Assembly (NCBI GenBank): GCA_030562195.1
Contig: JAUJPP010000007.1
Location: 3,968,001-4,032,000 of the forward strand
DNA length: 64,000 nt
Reading direction: 5' to 3'
Source of the DNA: Nipponacmea schrenckii
Lineage: Eukaryota; Mollusca; Gastropoda; Lottiidae
Program-made: the position numbers and the translations under genes
Shown: piece by piece, positions 47,423 to 59,360 of the stretch
How the letters are laid out: every line of letters starts with the position of its first letter
How positions within the stretch are numbered: the first letter of the stretch is position 1
The notes under the pieces: model-generated
Told to the model about the DNA's origin: nothing
What the model saw: the letters and a program-made list of their open reading frames with translations, nothing else
The model's database searches: none

Positions 47423-50400
47423 TTACACTCATCAAGACTAACTCACCAATTTCCAACCAGAAACATAATAGATTTAAATTTCCATTTTAAGTAAATTTTA
47501 GGTCTGGTTTGATTTTTTTTTATCAATTAATATCTTATTGTTTGCTTGATATCTGGTCTCATGTGGTATTAATAAAGATGTGGACATGTTGTTGTTTTTA
47601 TTTGAGGTAATTTCTAAGAAAACATTGATGGAGCGATTCCGATCACCACATGAAATACTTGAGTTTTCTGGAATCAATAGTCTGGCAATGATTCTCTCCA
47701 GTTTCTAGTACCGCCTGATCCTATCCTCCAGCACTCTTTCAACTTGTCATAATGAGCTTGTAAGAGATATAAGGAAGTTGGGTCCAATCATAGAGATATT
47801 TGGTGTGGCCGGGACTTTATCAGTTCAATCGGCATTGTGAAACCGTAGAGTAATGACTTACAGAGGTTGTCAAAATGTTACCACATTTATGCAATCAGAA
47901 TTTCATTGCCTGCTTCATATAATGGCTATCTTTGTTTACCAAAATAATAATTTTCCCTTTACGTTTTGATAATATGACTGAAGGGAAATACTTTCTCAGT
48001 GTATTGGCATGAATGTGAAATTATTCCTGAAAATCTCTGGGAAATGGGTTATTTTCAGATCATTAAAGAAATAATATAGGGCTATGTACTAGAATATTAA
48101 GAAAATGAGAAATGTCAATTGAAAAGGCTAAGATATTTGAAACGAATCTCTTTTGTCTAACATTTTCAGTGTTTCAACAAGAAAACATGATGATAGCAAA
48201 ATTTACTTTTTTAATGAGGTCTCATGTAATGTTACACCGATGATAATGAAGCACTGAAAACCTTCGATTCAAACCTGAAACTTTTCTGAAATTTGGTAGC
48301 TTCCATCGCACTTGCATAAGCTGCTTCGTAAAAAAATCATATAAGTTTATAATATCATTTAATTAATGGATTTACTATAATACAATAAAAAAGAGATGAT
48401 CAACAAAATTTTAAAGAACAGAAGGGCACATTTGCCTTGTTGAATTTCGTAAATACATGTTAAAAGGCAAGAAATTAGAACTTTTGATATCAGGTGTTCG
48501 AACACATGCAAATATTCAGCACGTACAAAGTGCATGTGGAGCCTCGCGCAGGAAAAAATTCAACAAGAATTTATGAAAAATATTTCCTAAATGCCAAACC
48601 ATATTCCATATCGAGAAGTCTTGTTGTTTTGTCTTTTCAAATAATATCTCTAAAATAATAATAGCATATCTTCAATATTGAAAGTAATTCATTGGCCATA
48701 TGGATCTTGTTCGACAAGATGCCCTCTTCTGTTTAGGGAATTTGTGAAACGTGACTGATAGCCTTGGGCTACACCATGGATAAACTGTTGATGATAGAAT
48801 GGTTTCAAATCTATGTTGATGAAAAGTTTGGAAGATTTGCAAATTCCAGATCAGGTTACTAAATCTTCATAATGTAATCAAAGTTAAAAGTTCATCTTAT
48901 AACAGATTTCACCACAAAGGCAACGTATTTCTCACAAATTCAGAGTAATTATGGCATTTATTATGAACATTATGAGGCATTTTCGTGTCTTAAAAAGGAA
49001 ATCACAACCATTACACAATACTTGAATTTTTTTTTCTTTAACCAAATTTGCAATTTGAATATTTGATATCAGCCTATACTGTATGGACAATGTTATGCAA
49101 ACCTGATCCTAAAACATTGAAAGTTGGGAAAGCTATCTTCAAATTCATAGTAACAATGTAATCACTGAAAATGCTGTTTCCTTTTTAAAAGGACCAAAGT
49201 GTATAACAGAAGGAATAAAACCAATTCAGTTCTCGGATAAATACATTTTTATAAGAGCGCCAGAAGACCGTTAGATGATAGATCAAAGGGAGAAAACTCT
49301 TACTTATATCAATTAATACTAATTATGTTCATTACATCACATTAAAAATATAAATAATCACATTAATACCAGTTTATTACTGCCTTGAACAAAGTCAATT
49401 TCTTCCATATGCCTGCTATTATATTAAATAGACTCTTAAAAACCCACCGACATTATCAATTGGCACTGGATGGCTTAGAAAAACTCATGGAAGACCATGA
49501 CGCGATGCAAAATTTCTTGGTTTGTTTATTTGCCTGTAAATGAGCGAGACCACCTAGATGAACTCATTTAATAGAAGTAAAAGAAAGTTCAACAGGATAA
49601 TTAAGAAATTAGTGATATTTTGTAACTGTGGGTTCTTCCCGTTTCCAATTTAGTTTCTGTTTATGAAAATAGAGAGGTAGAGGGTGTAAAAGAGAACAAT
49701 ACACTAAAGTTAATCAGTAGATATTTGACATTCATATTAGGTTTATTGCATATTTTCTCCATATCGTGATGAGAAATAACCGTGCTTTCTAATCATTGCA
49801 ATTTGAAACATTTTCTTGATGGAGATCAAACCAAATCATAGATCATTATGTATATCGAAATTGTAACAGGACAATAATCATTACACTGAACAACATACAT
49901 GTATTCAAGAAAATTATCTGTGTTACGACTATGTATGGGTTTGTCGAGTTAACAAACCTTTCAGCACATCCACGTTACTTATCGTATTGCTTACGGCTGC
50001 TTTATTAACATTTTAGGGAATGTACAATATTATACCTGCTAACAAATAACAATTCGAATGGCATTACCTTTGGACGCTCTTTCAAAATATATTTTAAAGA
50101 AAGTCTAAATTAAAAGGAGAAAGTATGAGTTAAATGTTGTTATTTGTATTCTGTCAGTCAGTGAAGGGAATCTGTACCATCAGTCAATCCATCATCCACC
50201 ATATTGGTCTTATCATTAACACTTACATCATCAAGTTGGGTTCCAATATCACTTGTCATATATATTCAACCTTATTATCATATATTTACCATCTTATTAT
50301 CATATATTTACCATCTTATTATCATAACAACCACCATACTATCATATCAACCTCTCTTGACATTGGCTTTATATCCTTTCATTCATCTAGAACAATATTG

Positions 50401-51506
50401 CCTTAAATAGATCATACCCTAGTCATCGGCCTAACTTTATAAAAGGATATCTTAGGTGCAGAAAACAATTCTTCATTAGGTTTCACTTGTAACGACGGTA
50501 AAAGCAAATAAAAGGTCGTCGAGATGTGTGGCTAATGTTAGATTGTAAATAAGTGTGGCTAAGGTGAAGCTGCTGTCCAGGCAAAAATTTCTCTGTACAC
50601 TGTATTTCTTTTGAGTTTCAGTTTCAAAATTAGATAACATCATCTAGTGCCTGTTTACCTGCCTGATACATAATAATCAATTCTATAATGGGTATCCATT
50701 TGAATAAATGGACTTTGAATTTTAAAAAAAATGAATTCAGAGATATTACAGTATATTACTACTTGATTTTAAGAATACGTACACTGTATTTACACTGTCT
50801 GAAAATTCACTGGACATATATGCATTAAAGTTGGTTTCCCTTATTCATATATATACATATATATAACATTATTGGACCAGTAATACTTATATCAACAGAA
50901 AGTAGAGGTGTTCCAATGACTGGGAAAAATACCAGATGGTCCCACAAGTCCTTAATTAACTCGTAATTGGGCTATTTATGACAGGATTTATTTCCCTCGG
51001 TAGGGTACTACCATAGGTATGTACGTCAAGTCTCAAATGTCGTTCAAATGTCGTTGATCTTTTTTTGATCATCCATTCTTTTAATTCGGTACATAACCGG
51101 ACGCTGTGGTTGTTAAGTAGGAAGGCAATAAAACGTTTAAATATCACTTTGTAAAAACATTATGAATTAATTCAAATAAGTTTTAACTCACTAATAATAA
51201 AATACAAAATCAATTCTTATACGCCTTCATTCATATGACGTCATTTGGTTACGTGAACAAACAAGGAGTCTAAATTTAGCGTTTCAAAGCAGATCAGAGT
51301 CAAATGGATTCCACGCGCATTTCTACGTCCACATAGGTCTTTTGAAGTTGAGAATACATGGCTCTAATTAATGAGGGAAATCAACTTTAAATCAGAACCT
51401 TTTTTTCAATCTTCTATTACCCCTTTGATTGATGTCATTACCCCTTACACTATTAATTCTTATTGCGTGGCAAATAAAATTTGTCACGCTTTGTTTTCGT
51501 TCGGAT

Positions 51507-51508
<2 letters not shown>
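47423..51508. other. Non-coding stretch
   Basis: No supported gene. A short tandem with a 22-bp unit (accatcttattatcatatat) lies at about 50265-50325. A TA-rich run is at about 50845-50863. Confidence 0.4.

Positions 51509-51566
<58 letters not shown>
51509..51566. repeat. T58 homopolymer tract
   Basis: 58 consecutive T as given (A on the minus strand). It could be the poly(A) tail of a minus-strand retroposed sequence whose body lies to the right (51567 onward), or a plain homopolymer expansion. Length in the assembly may be inexact. Confidence 0.8.
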
Positions 51567-51567
<1 letters not shown>

Positions 51568-51723
51568 GGAAGCTCGCTAGCCCAAACGGAAAAAGATAGA
51601 CTATTTTTGTTTTCACCAATGGTTTTTATATGGGCTGGAATCAAAAATGAATATCTAACATAATATTTTCGCTAACCCGAAAGTGGCTAATTGCATAATA
51701 TGCAAATAAGATTTCAAGCTAGC

Positions 51724-52770
51724 TCGGGCCCTAATAGTCGGATCGGTCTGAAATTTACAGGATATAGATAGATAGGCAGCGCAATTAAAACTACATCATC
51801 AAAATTTTTTGATCACTTCCGGTTTGGGCGTGGGGACTTCCGGTTTTTTCGTCTCATGTCGGGCGACCCTGCTTCCCATGTAATTCAAGAATCTAAACAA
51901 AAACAGTATATTTAAGCTATACTAAATGATTTTAATCCCCTGAGATGAAGAAAAATTAAATTGAATGTTGCGCATGCGCAGTTTTCAAAAATGGCAAATT
52001 TTCTTAAAAATTTAATAAGTCCGCCAATTATTGACCGATTTTTATGATTTTGGTGTCTATCAAAACCTTGATACTTTATCTAAAAAATGTTGGGAACAGA
52101 ATTTTGATTTTCGAATTTGAATTTTTTTTATGCCCGTTCGAATTTTTCAAAAATTTAAAACTCTATATCTCGTGACCTTGACCTTCAATGACCTTGACAT
52201 TTGAGATGTAGAATGTCCTTGACCTCAGCTGTCTATAGATGTGCTGATATTGCATGACAAATATTAACTTCCGGTTTTATAGCCCACCGAAATCTGACTA
52301 TTTTGCAATTTTGGACGGTTATATTACACTTTCGGGCTCTAATGTTCGGATCGATCTGAAATTTACAGGATATAGATAAATACGCAACACAATTAAAAAT
52401 ATATCATCAAAATTTTTTGATCACTTCCGGTTTGGGCGTGGGGACTTCCGGTTTTTTATCTCATTTCAGGCGACCCTACATCCCGTGTAATTCAAGAATG
52501 TAAGCAAAAACAGTATATATTAGCTATACAAAATAATTTGTATCCCCCGAGAAGAAAAAAATTCTAATTGCTAGTTGCGCATGCGCCATTTTTCCGAGAA
52601 TGGCAAATTTTCTTTAAAATTTAATTAGTCCGTCATTTATTATTTATGCCCGTTTGAATTTTTTAAAAATTTGAAATTCTAAATCTTGTGACCTTCACCT
52701 TCAATGACCTTGAAATTTTCCATATAGAATGGCCTTGACATCAGCTGTCTATAGATCTAACAATATTGTT
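51724..52770. repeat. Tandem duplication with about 608-bp unit
   Basis: The first unit starts near 51724 and the second near 52332. Shared phrases in the same order include tctgaaatttacaggatata, tttgggcgtggggacttccg, gttgcgcatgcgc and cagctgtctatagat. The second unit is shorter because of an internal deletion around 52640. Repeated tgaccttgacctt phrases occur in both. Identity is about 80-85 percent by eye. No coding sense. Confidence 0.85.
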
Positions 52771-54614
52771 ACGCTTGTTCCACAATTGGAGGCTGAAAAG
52801 TACCGGAATTGAAAGCTAGCAGGTTAGAAGTTTCAAAATGTTCGAAATCCATGGGATAACGCATAGTTGCCACGCTCGGAGCTGTTCACAGTTCTAATTA
52901 TTTCTCGTTTTCTCTCAGATTTTCCTGCAGTTTTTTCAATGTCTAAGAAAATGGCATAGAGCACAAAAATGACTTTTTCAATATTAGCTCCAGGTTGAAA
53001 ATCTTGAGAAACTCTCTCTAACAAATTAGCTCGATTTGAGTATTAAATGCAGTTTAGTAAGTTTACATCGTCAACCGAAGGTGTAATTTAAACCAAAATC
53101 AGCGGAATGGCATTGTTTGAAATTCTAAAAGATCTAGACGAAAACCAACCTTCTCACCACCAAGATGATGCTAGATGGTTTAGATAGGATGACCTGTGGT
53201 ATTGGTGACAGGAAGGTCAGCCCATCATCTCCTAATGGGAGAGGTTAAGTATATCTGACCTCAATGTCCATCTGGTCAGTCTTGACCGCATATGACACTT
53301 CCCGCCTTTTTATATTTAAAATATTTATTTTAATAGAATTTTTATTAAATCCAATTGTGGCATGTGATAAAATTAAGTGGGCCTGAAATAAATTTATTAG
53401 TTCGACCAAGAATCTTCATTGCTAATCTCTATTTGCTCACACGTAGACATGTCATATATGATATTGCGAGATATTAAATGGAAGGACAAATCACTCTAGA
53501 ATATATTTCCTATTCAGTAAAATCTACATTCTCAAATACTGCCCCTGCAAGAATAGTAACTCTGTCATTTAAGAATAATACCTTTATCGCCATAAAACTG
53601 ATCAATTGCTCGAACATCACTATTCTATAAGATAACGGTTGGTTTTGCAGACAATTTGAGATCAGACTTATTTGTAGCATAAAGAATGATATATATTAAA
53701 TGCTATGGTCAAAACTGAGAAACATATACAGAAACTCTGGATTATTGGGTACAATAACAGTAGGGGCTAATATGGATATCATTTACGTTGATCACAAGAT
53801 AAAACCTATGTTGGGAGTACTTATGTCTCGAAATTTTTTTCAACTTTCTTTTGTTTATTTAGACATTAATACGGTATATCTTCAATCACTCTTAATGGAT
53901 GAAAAACTATATGAAAGGTCTGTTTCAGTTTATTTTGAAGATTGACAATCGTTTTACTGGTGCCATCTCTGCATGTAAGTCTTTAGAGAACAAACATGGT
54001 TGAAGTTTGATGATAATGATAAAAAGAATAAGGGACGACTAATGGTATAAAAGAATTATGATACCTCAAAATAAAGAACTTTAAAATTTCGAATAAATGG
54101 TCATGTCGACTTAGAATTGTCAATAATGTTATTGAAAATGCAGCGGAAGGTAACGAAGAAGAACGAAGAAGGTGCGTCACAGATTGTATTGTTGTTAAGA
54201 TGGTATATGATAATGAGTTCCTACCAGATAGGAAAACTATTAATCATTCTACAGAAAGACTTTGTCGAAAAATTTCACCTGAAATATTGTATATATCCTC
54301 AGATACATTTATCATTATGAACGTGCTTAGCTAACAAAACCTTTCTCACTTTTCACGGTGTTTTTTCTCTGAAACATACATCGTTTATCACCAAGTAAAA
54401 CTTCAGCTATATTTCATGTTTTTACAGTCGTTAATTTAGCATCTCATACTCTCGTCAATCAAGAAGGGAACACGAGGTTAATTCCCAATGAAAAGTTTGA
54501 TTGTTCTCAGATTGTAGGGTGAGTTTGGGTGGTAAATGATTCACTCCAGTTAGGTATTTCTATATCATATTTATCTCTTACAATGATATGGTTTAATGGT
54601 ACGTTATGAACTAT
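52771..54614. other. Non-coding stretch
   Basis: No supported gene. Open frames at 53700-53945 and 54117-54320 are short and have no recognisable content. Confidence 0.4.
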
Positions 54615-55900
54615 CTATTATCTGAAAAACCAATTCTGGCTAGATGGTAAAAACCATTTCAGGCTTTAGGGTAAACTCTATTCTTGCTTGATGGTAAAAC
54701 CAATTTCGGCTTGATGGTAACACCAAATCAAGCTTGATTGTAAAGCCAATTCTGGCTCGATGGTAAAACCGATTCAGTCGGTAAATCAATTATGGCTTGA
54801 TGGTTAACCAATGTATGCTTTGGTACGACCAATTTGAGCACTGGCTTGAAAGTAAAACTTAATACTGGCTTGAGGATAAAGCCATTTTAAACGTAAAACC
54901 AATTCAGGCTTGATATTTAACCAAACCTGGTTTGAGGATAAAATCAATTCTGGTTTGGGGATAAAGCCAATTCACACTTGGTGGTAAAACCGATTTTGGC
55001 TTAATTTTGAAACTAATTCTGATTAATAAATTTCATTCTTGGAGGTAGAAGCAAATCTGGCTCAAGGGGTAAACTGATTCTCAGATGAGGATACATTATT
55101 GCTTAAAGGTAAAACCAATTCTGTCTTGAGAGTAAAACCAATTCTAGATTTCTGGTTCAGAGTAAACTGATTCTCAAATGGATATATTCTGGCATGAGGG
55201 TAAACCGAATTCTGGCTTGAGGGTGAAACCAATTCTGGCTAGCTCGACGGAAAAAACATTTTTGATTGGGTATCGATAAAACCAATTCCTTTTTATACGC
55301 CTATATGAAATGTTGAAAATCAGCCAAATCGAAAAATATTTAGTTTTTGTTAGCTCGTCAACACTCTTGAAGGCGCAATTTTTGTCGAATTTTGACGAAA
55401 CTCGCTGAAATTGTTTGATATCACCCAAGAATGCGCCTTTTTGAAATCGAAATATATTAAATATGAATTATTGCCCCTGTTTTTTAAAATGCGTTCGAAT
55501 TTTGACCATCTACAAGGCACAGTTCGTCATGGATTTTGACAAAACTTGCTGAAATCGTTTATTATCACCCAAGGATAAAACATTGAAAATCAAAAATATT
55601 GATTTATTTTCTAACGAAAATTGCTGAAATTGTTAATTATCACCCAAGGATGAACTCTGTTTAAAATTAAAAAAACCACCGAAAAATATTTTATGAGTTA
55701 TTGCATTGTTGGAAGGTACAAATCTTGACAGATTTTAATGAAACTTAGTTATATTGTACATTTATCACCCCAGAAAAGAAGTATTATGAAGGTTGAATAT
55801 TTCATTCTGGTGATTGTTCAAGTTCAATGGTGCCAGCGTATATTATTTTGCCTGGCAAGCTATCTTTTAGGGTAAAACCAATTCAGGCTTGAAGGTGGGT
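54615..55900. repeat. Degenerate 24-bp minisatellite, interrupted
   Basis: A unit close to ggcttgatggtaaaaccaat plus tctg is repeated about 25 times with many changes from 54615 to 55289, and resumes at about 55868-55897 (ggtaaaaccaattcaggctt). The gap between is filled by the element at 55290-55865. Confidence 0.85.
55290..55865 (-). mobile_element. Pearl/Helentron-like element inserted in minisatellite
   Basis: On the plus strand it starts tttttatacgcc and ends ttgcctggcaagctatct, the reverse complements of the right and left ends of 20657-21216. The core holds degenerate tandem units with repeated atcacccaag and gctgaaattgttt phrases. Minisatellite units lie on both sides, so this is an insertion into a pre-existing array. 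Confidence 0.7.
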
Positions 55901-57816
55901 TTAACAGGGAAACTCAAAGTATAATAATATCTAGAAACAAAAATGTTACACATGTACTAATAAAAGTCCTTGATTAAATGGTAGTTGGTATGGATGCCAA
56001 TACCGCAAACAAAATTTGGCTTTATATCGAGTGCATATTCTAGAGAAGTTTAAAGTTAAATTGTACTGTTTATAGAAAATCTGTTATAATATATTATCAG
56101 ATACTAGAAGTGGGAATTATGCTATCAGAACAGTTAATTTTACATGGCAGGAGTTGGGATTTGAGTAATTGAGACAAATTCTGCTATTACAGTAAACATG
56201 TGCACCCTGTGAAGAAATGTCAGATTTTGAGTTAAATTACTTGATAAAGTGTCGGTATAATGAAAGTTAACATTACAAGTTGGCTCTATCAGACAACAAC
56301 TGATGTCTATTTTGATGAAAGTTTTAATCATATATCAGTAAATATCATTTATATTATTAGTGAATAATTCATTTACAATATTTTACATTTTTGAAAAAAT
56401 TTTAAATAGTAAAAATAAAAGTTAATCGACTCCCAGTTCCAACCATATGAAAATAAAGTTCATGGTATTGAAAAACGCTTAAATAAATATTGTATAATAT
56501 ATAATTGTTCTTTCCGCTCTTATTATTTAACCTTTTATATTTATGGGATGAGTTCAGATAATTATTTTAAGGAAATTATTTTAGTGTAAATTTGAAAGAA
56601 CATTTCAAATTGAACAAAGTGCAGGATTCAGACCCTTCGATATACCCACCATTCAGAATTCATTCGAAAACTCATAGGCCATTCACTACACAGAACTTTT
56701 TTCACCAGCTTAATCAATTTATCTCAATGAAATGTGGCTTTGCATTGAAATCAATTCACAATCAACAATCTTACCAAATACTAATTATCAATGTTTAGAA
56801 GGAATGAAAAATTCGCACTTATCTTACATTGGTTAAGACTGATTCGAGTCCAGTCAAGAGTGATATCAAGGAAAAACAGAAGTGAATAAATGATTAAAAT
56901 TGACCAATTGACAAGAGGAAAGGAAAGTCTTAAATTCTGACTTAATCTAAACATTTCATTGTGACATCTTCATCTACATTCCAATCATATACAGACACTT
57001 GGTACTAATCATAGACATTCTAGTCTCAACCAACATTATAATTCTCTTTTTAGATTGCCAGAAGCACATTAAGGTGATAAAAAGTGAAGAAAATTAGGCA
57101 GACAATCATACGGACTCTGACACGTCCTTCGGGCTTGAAGAAATTTACCAGATTTTAGAGGCCAATTTCAAGAAAGGTGTTCTGGAGTATATCATAATAC
57201 ACACTCAAAGCGACCTCTTTCTTCATTTTAGATTGGGAAAGTCTTTTTAAAATGCTATAGATGTGAACCATAAGGTTTGAAACCATTAGATTTAACTTCA
57301 GTAAGTTGAACATCAAAAGCCACTGGCAACTTAATTGGCGATTAATTGAAGTCATCAATGTTCTTTACGTGACGCTAACTGCGTTAAAATGAGGGGTATC
57401 TGTTTCAGAATGATTTTCTAACAAATGGAATTACTTGTAATTGCTTCTTGTCCGTGACATTAGAATTATTTTCTTAAGAGTACTTAATGAGCTGAATTAC
57501 TTGGAATTTCTTAAGATATTTTATTGTGTGGTTTGAAGGAACGGATAAAACCTTTCATTTTGCATGTTCGATATATCATATATTTTTGCAAGATTCGTTC
57601 CTTTGTAATTTGCCTATGCCTTATTTCTTCGAATTAAACATTCGCCTATGCATAGCTTTTGAAAATTTGAATCGAGATTATGTCCAAAATATATATCGCC
57701 ATAAAGAGCAATTTAATTTTACTTTAAAAAAAAATAATTACTTTCGAAAATCTTCACTTCCTTTCATTTGTTGTATATATTTAAATTGGCATTATCTTGG
57801 TGAATCGGTAATCATA
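55901..57816. other. Non-coding stretch
   Basis: No supported gene. An open frame at 57526-57834 lacks an ATG start and reads into the satellite. Confidence 0.4.
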
Positions 57817-58569
57817 AATGTTGAACGTAGTTAAAGCAACTAATAAGTTTGATATTAAGGTAATAAACAACCAATTGTTCATTATAAAAATTGAACTTAA
57901 ATAATGCAACTAATAGTTTTGATATTAAGGTAATAAACAACCAATTGTTCATTATAAAAATTGAACTTAAATAATGCAACTAATAGTTTTGATATTCAGG
58001 TAATAAACAACCAATTGTTCATTATAAAAATTGAACTTAAATAATGCAACTAATAGTTTTGATATTAAGGTAATAAACAGCCAATTGTTCATTATAAAAG
58101 TTGAACTTAAATAATGCAACTAATAGTTTTGATATTAAGGTAATAAACAACCAATTGTTCATTATAAAAGTTGAACTTAAATAATGCAACTAATAGTTTT
58201 GATATTAAGGTAATAAACAACCAATTGTTCATTATAAAAGTTGAACTTAAATAAAGCAACTAATTGTTTTGATATTAAGGTAATAAACAACCAATTGTTC
58301 ATTATAAAAATTGAACTTAAATAATGCAACTAATAGTTTTGATATTCAGGTAATAAACAACCAATTGTTCATTATAAAAATTGAACTTAAATAATGCAAC
58401 TAATAGTTTTGATATTAAGGTAATAAACAGCCAATTGTTCATTATAAAAGTTGAACTTAAATAATGCAACTAATAGTTTTGATATTAAGGTAATAAACAA
58501 CCAATTGTTCATTATAAAAGTCGAACTTGAATAATGCAACTTATAATTTTGATGTTAAGGTCGAACATA
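57817..58569. repeat. 70-bp satellite array with higher-order period
   Basis: About 10.5 head-to-tail copies; attataaaa recurs at 57881, 57951, 58021 and every 70 bases to 58511. The unit includes ttgaacttaaataatgcaac and ggtaataaacaaccaattg. Marker variants repeat 350 bases apart: gatattcagg at about 57991 and 58341, and aacagccaattg at about 58076 and 58426. So a five-unit block was itself duplicated. Confidence 0.95.
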
Positions 58570-58766
58570 GATCTTTCCATTTGATGCACATGTACTTGTG
58601 TATTTTTAGTATTTTTAGACGAATTGTATATTGAGATATTATGTATTTTCGATTATTTCTTTTTTTTTCAAATGAATTTTCCCATGGGCTGAATGTGAGA
58701 CAGGACCATGTCCTTATGTATTGGGCCTAATGTAATATATAGAGTTTATTATTATTATTATTATTA
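58570..58766 (+). mobile_element. Retroposon-like element with (ATT)n tail, copy 2
   Basis: Same order as the reverse complement of 32328-32558: gatctttccatttgatgcac, a T-rich middle, gggctgaatgtgagacagga, then a tail of about seven ATT units. It separates the well-kept part of the 70-bp satellite from its decayed part and so probably inserted into it. Confidence 0.75.
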
Positions 58767-59360
58767 ACCTTAAAAAGGCAACCCTAAAGTTTAACATAAA
58801 TTTCGAATAACACAACCCACAAAACAAATTTAAAGGTCAAACTTAAAGGTAAAACTACCTACAAATATATTATAATAATTTTAAGTTTTCATAGAGATTT
58901 CAGTGAGATCTTTATAATAAAAAAGTGGAGTTTTTATTATAAAGATCTCACTTTAATAATAAAAACAACTAGTGTAGTTTAAATATAAAGTTCGAACTTT
59001 AAAGTAATAAAATATACATTAAGGTTGAACTTTGACATAGCAACCAACAATATTAATATAAAGACGAACCTTAATAAACAACCAATAACTTTAATAGACA
59101 CCGAACTCCAATAAAACAACAAATGGTTTTAATATGAAGATCGAACTTTAATGAAACAACACACTATTTAGATATTAAGAACTTTAAAATACCAAAGAAA
59201 AAAACACACACACACCCTCACATTGTAGTTACAAAAGTTGAACATAAATAAATTTAACAATATTATATAAAGGTCGAACTAAACAACCTCTTATTTTTAT
59301 ATTAACAACCCTCAATTTAAATATAAAGGTCGATCTTTAGGATAAAAAATAAACACAGTT
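58767..59360. repeat. Decayed continuation of the 70-bp satellite
   Basis: Phrases such as aaggtcgaact, aataaacaacca and ttttaatataaag recur at irregular spacing, recognisable as worn units of the array to the left. A perfect hairpin lies within it (58902-58952). Confidence 0.55.
58902..58952. repeat. Perfect 22-bp inverted repeat, 7-base loop
   Basis: Arms 58902-58923 and 58931-58952 are exact reverse complements, including agtgagatctttataa. Loop 58924-58930. Confidence 0.9.

Noticed and set aside
51453..51663. Poly-Phe or poly-Lys open frames.
   Set aside because: They are translations of the T58 tract.
57526..57834. 102-codon frame next to the satellite.
   Set aside because: It starts without ATG, has no motif and reads into the 70-bp repeat.
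57817..58569. CRISPR-like regular array.
   Set aside because: There are no unique spacers; the whole 70-base unit is repeated, and the genome is eukaryotic.
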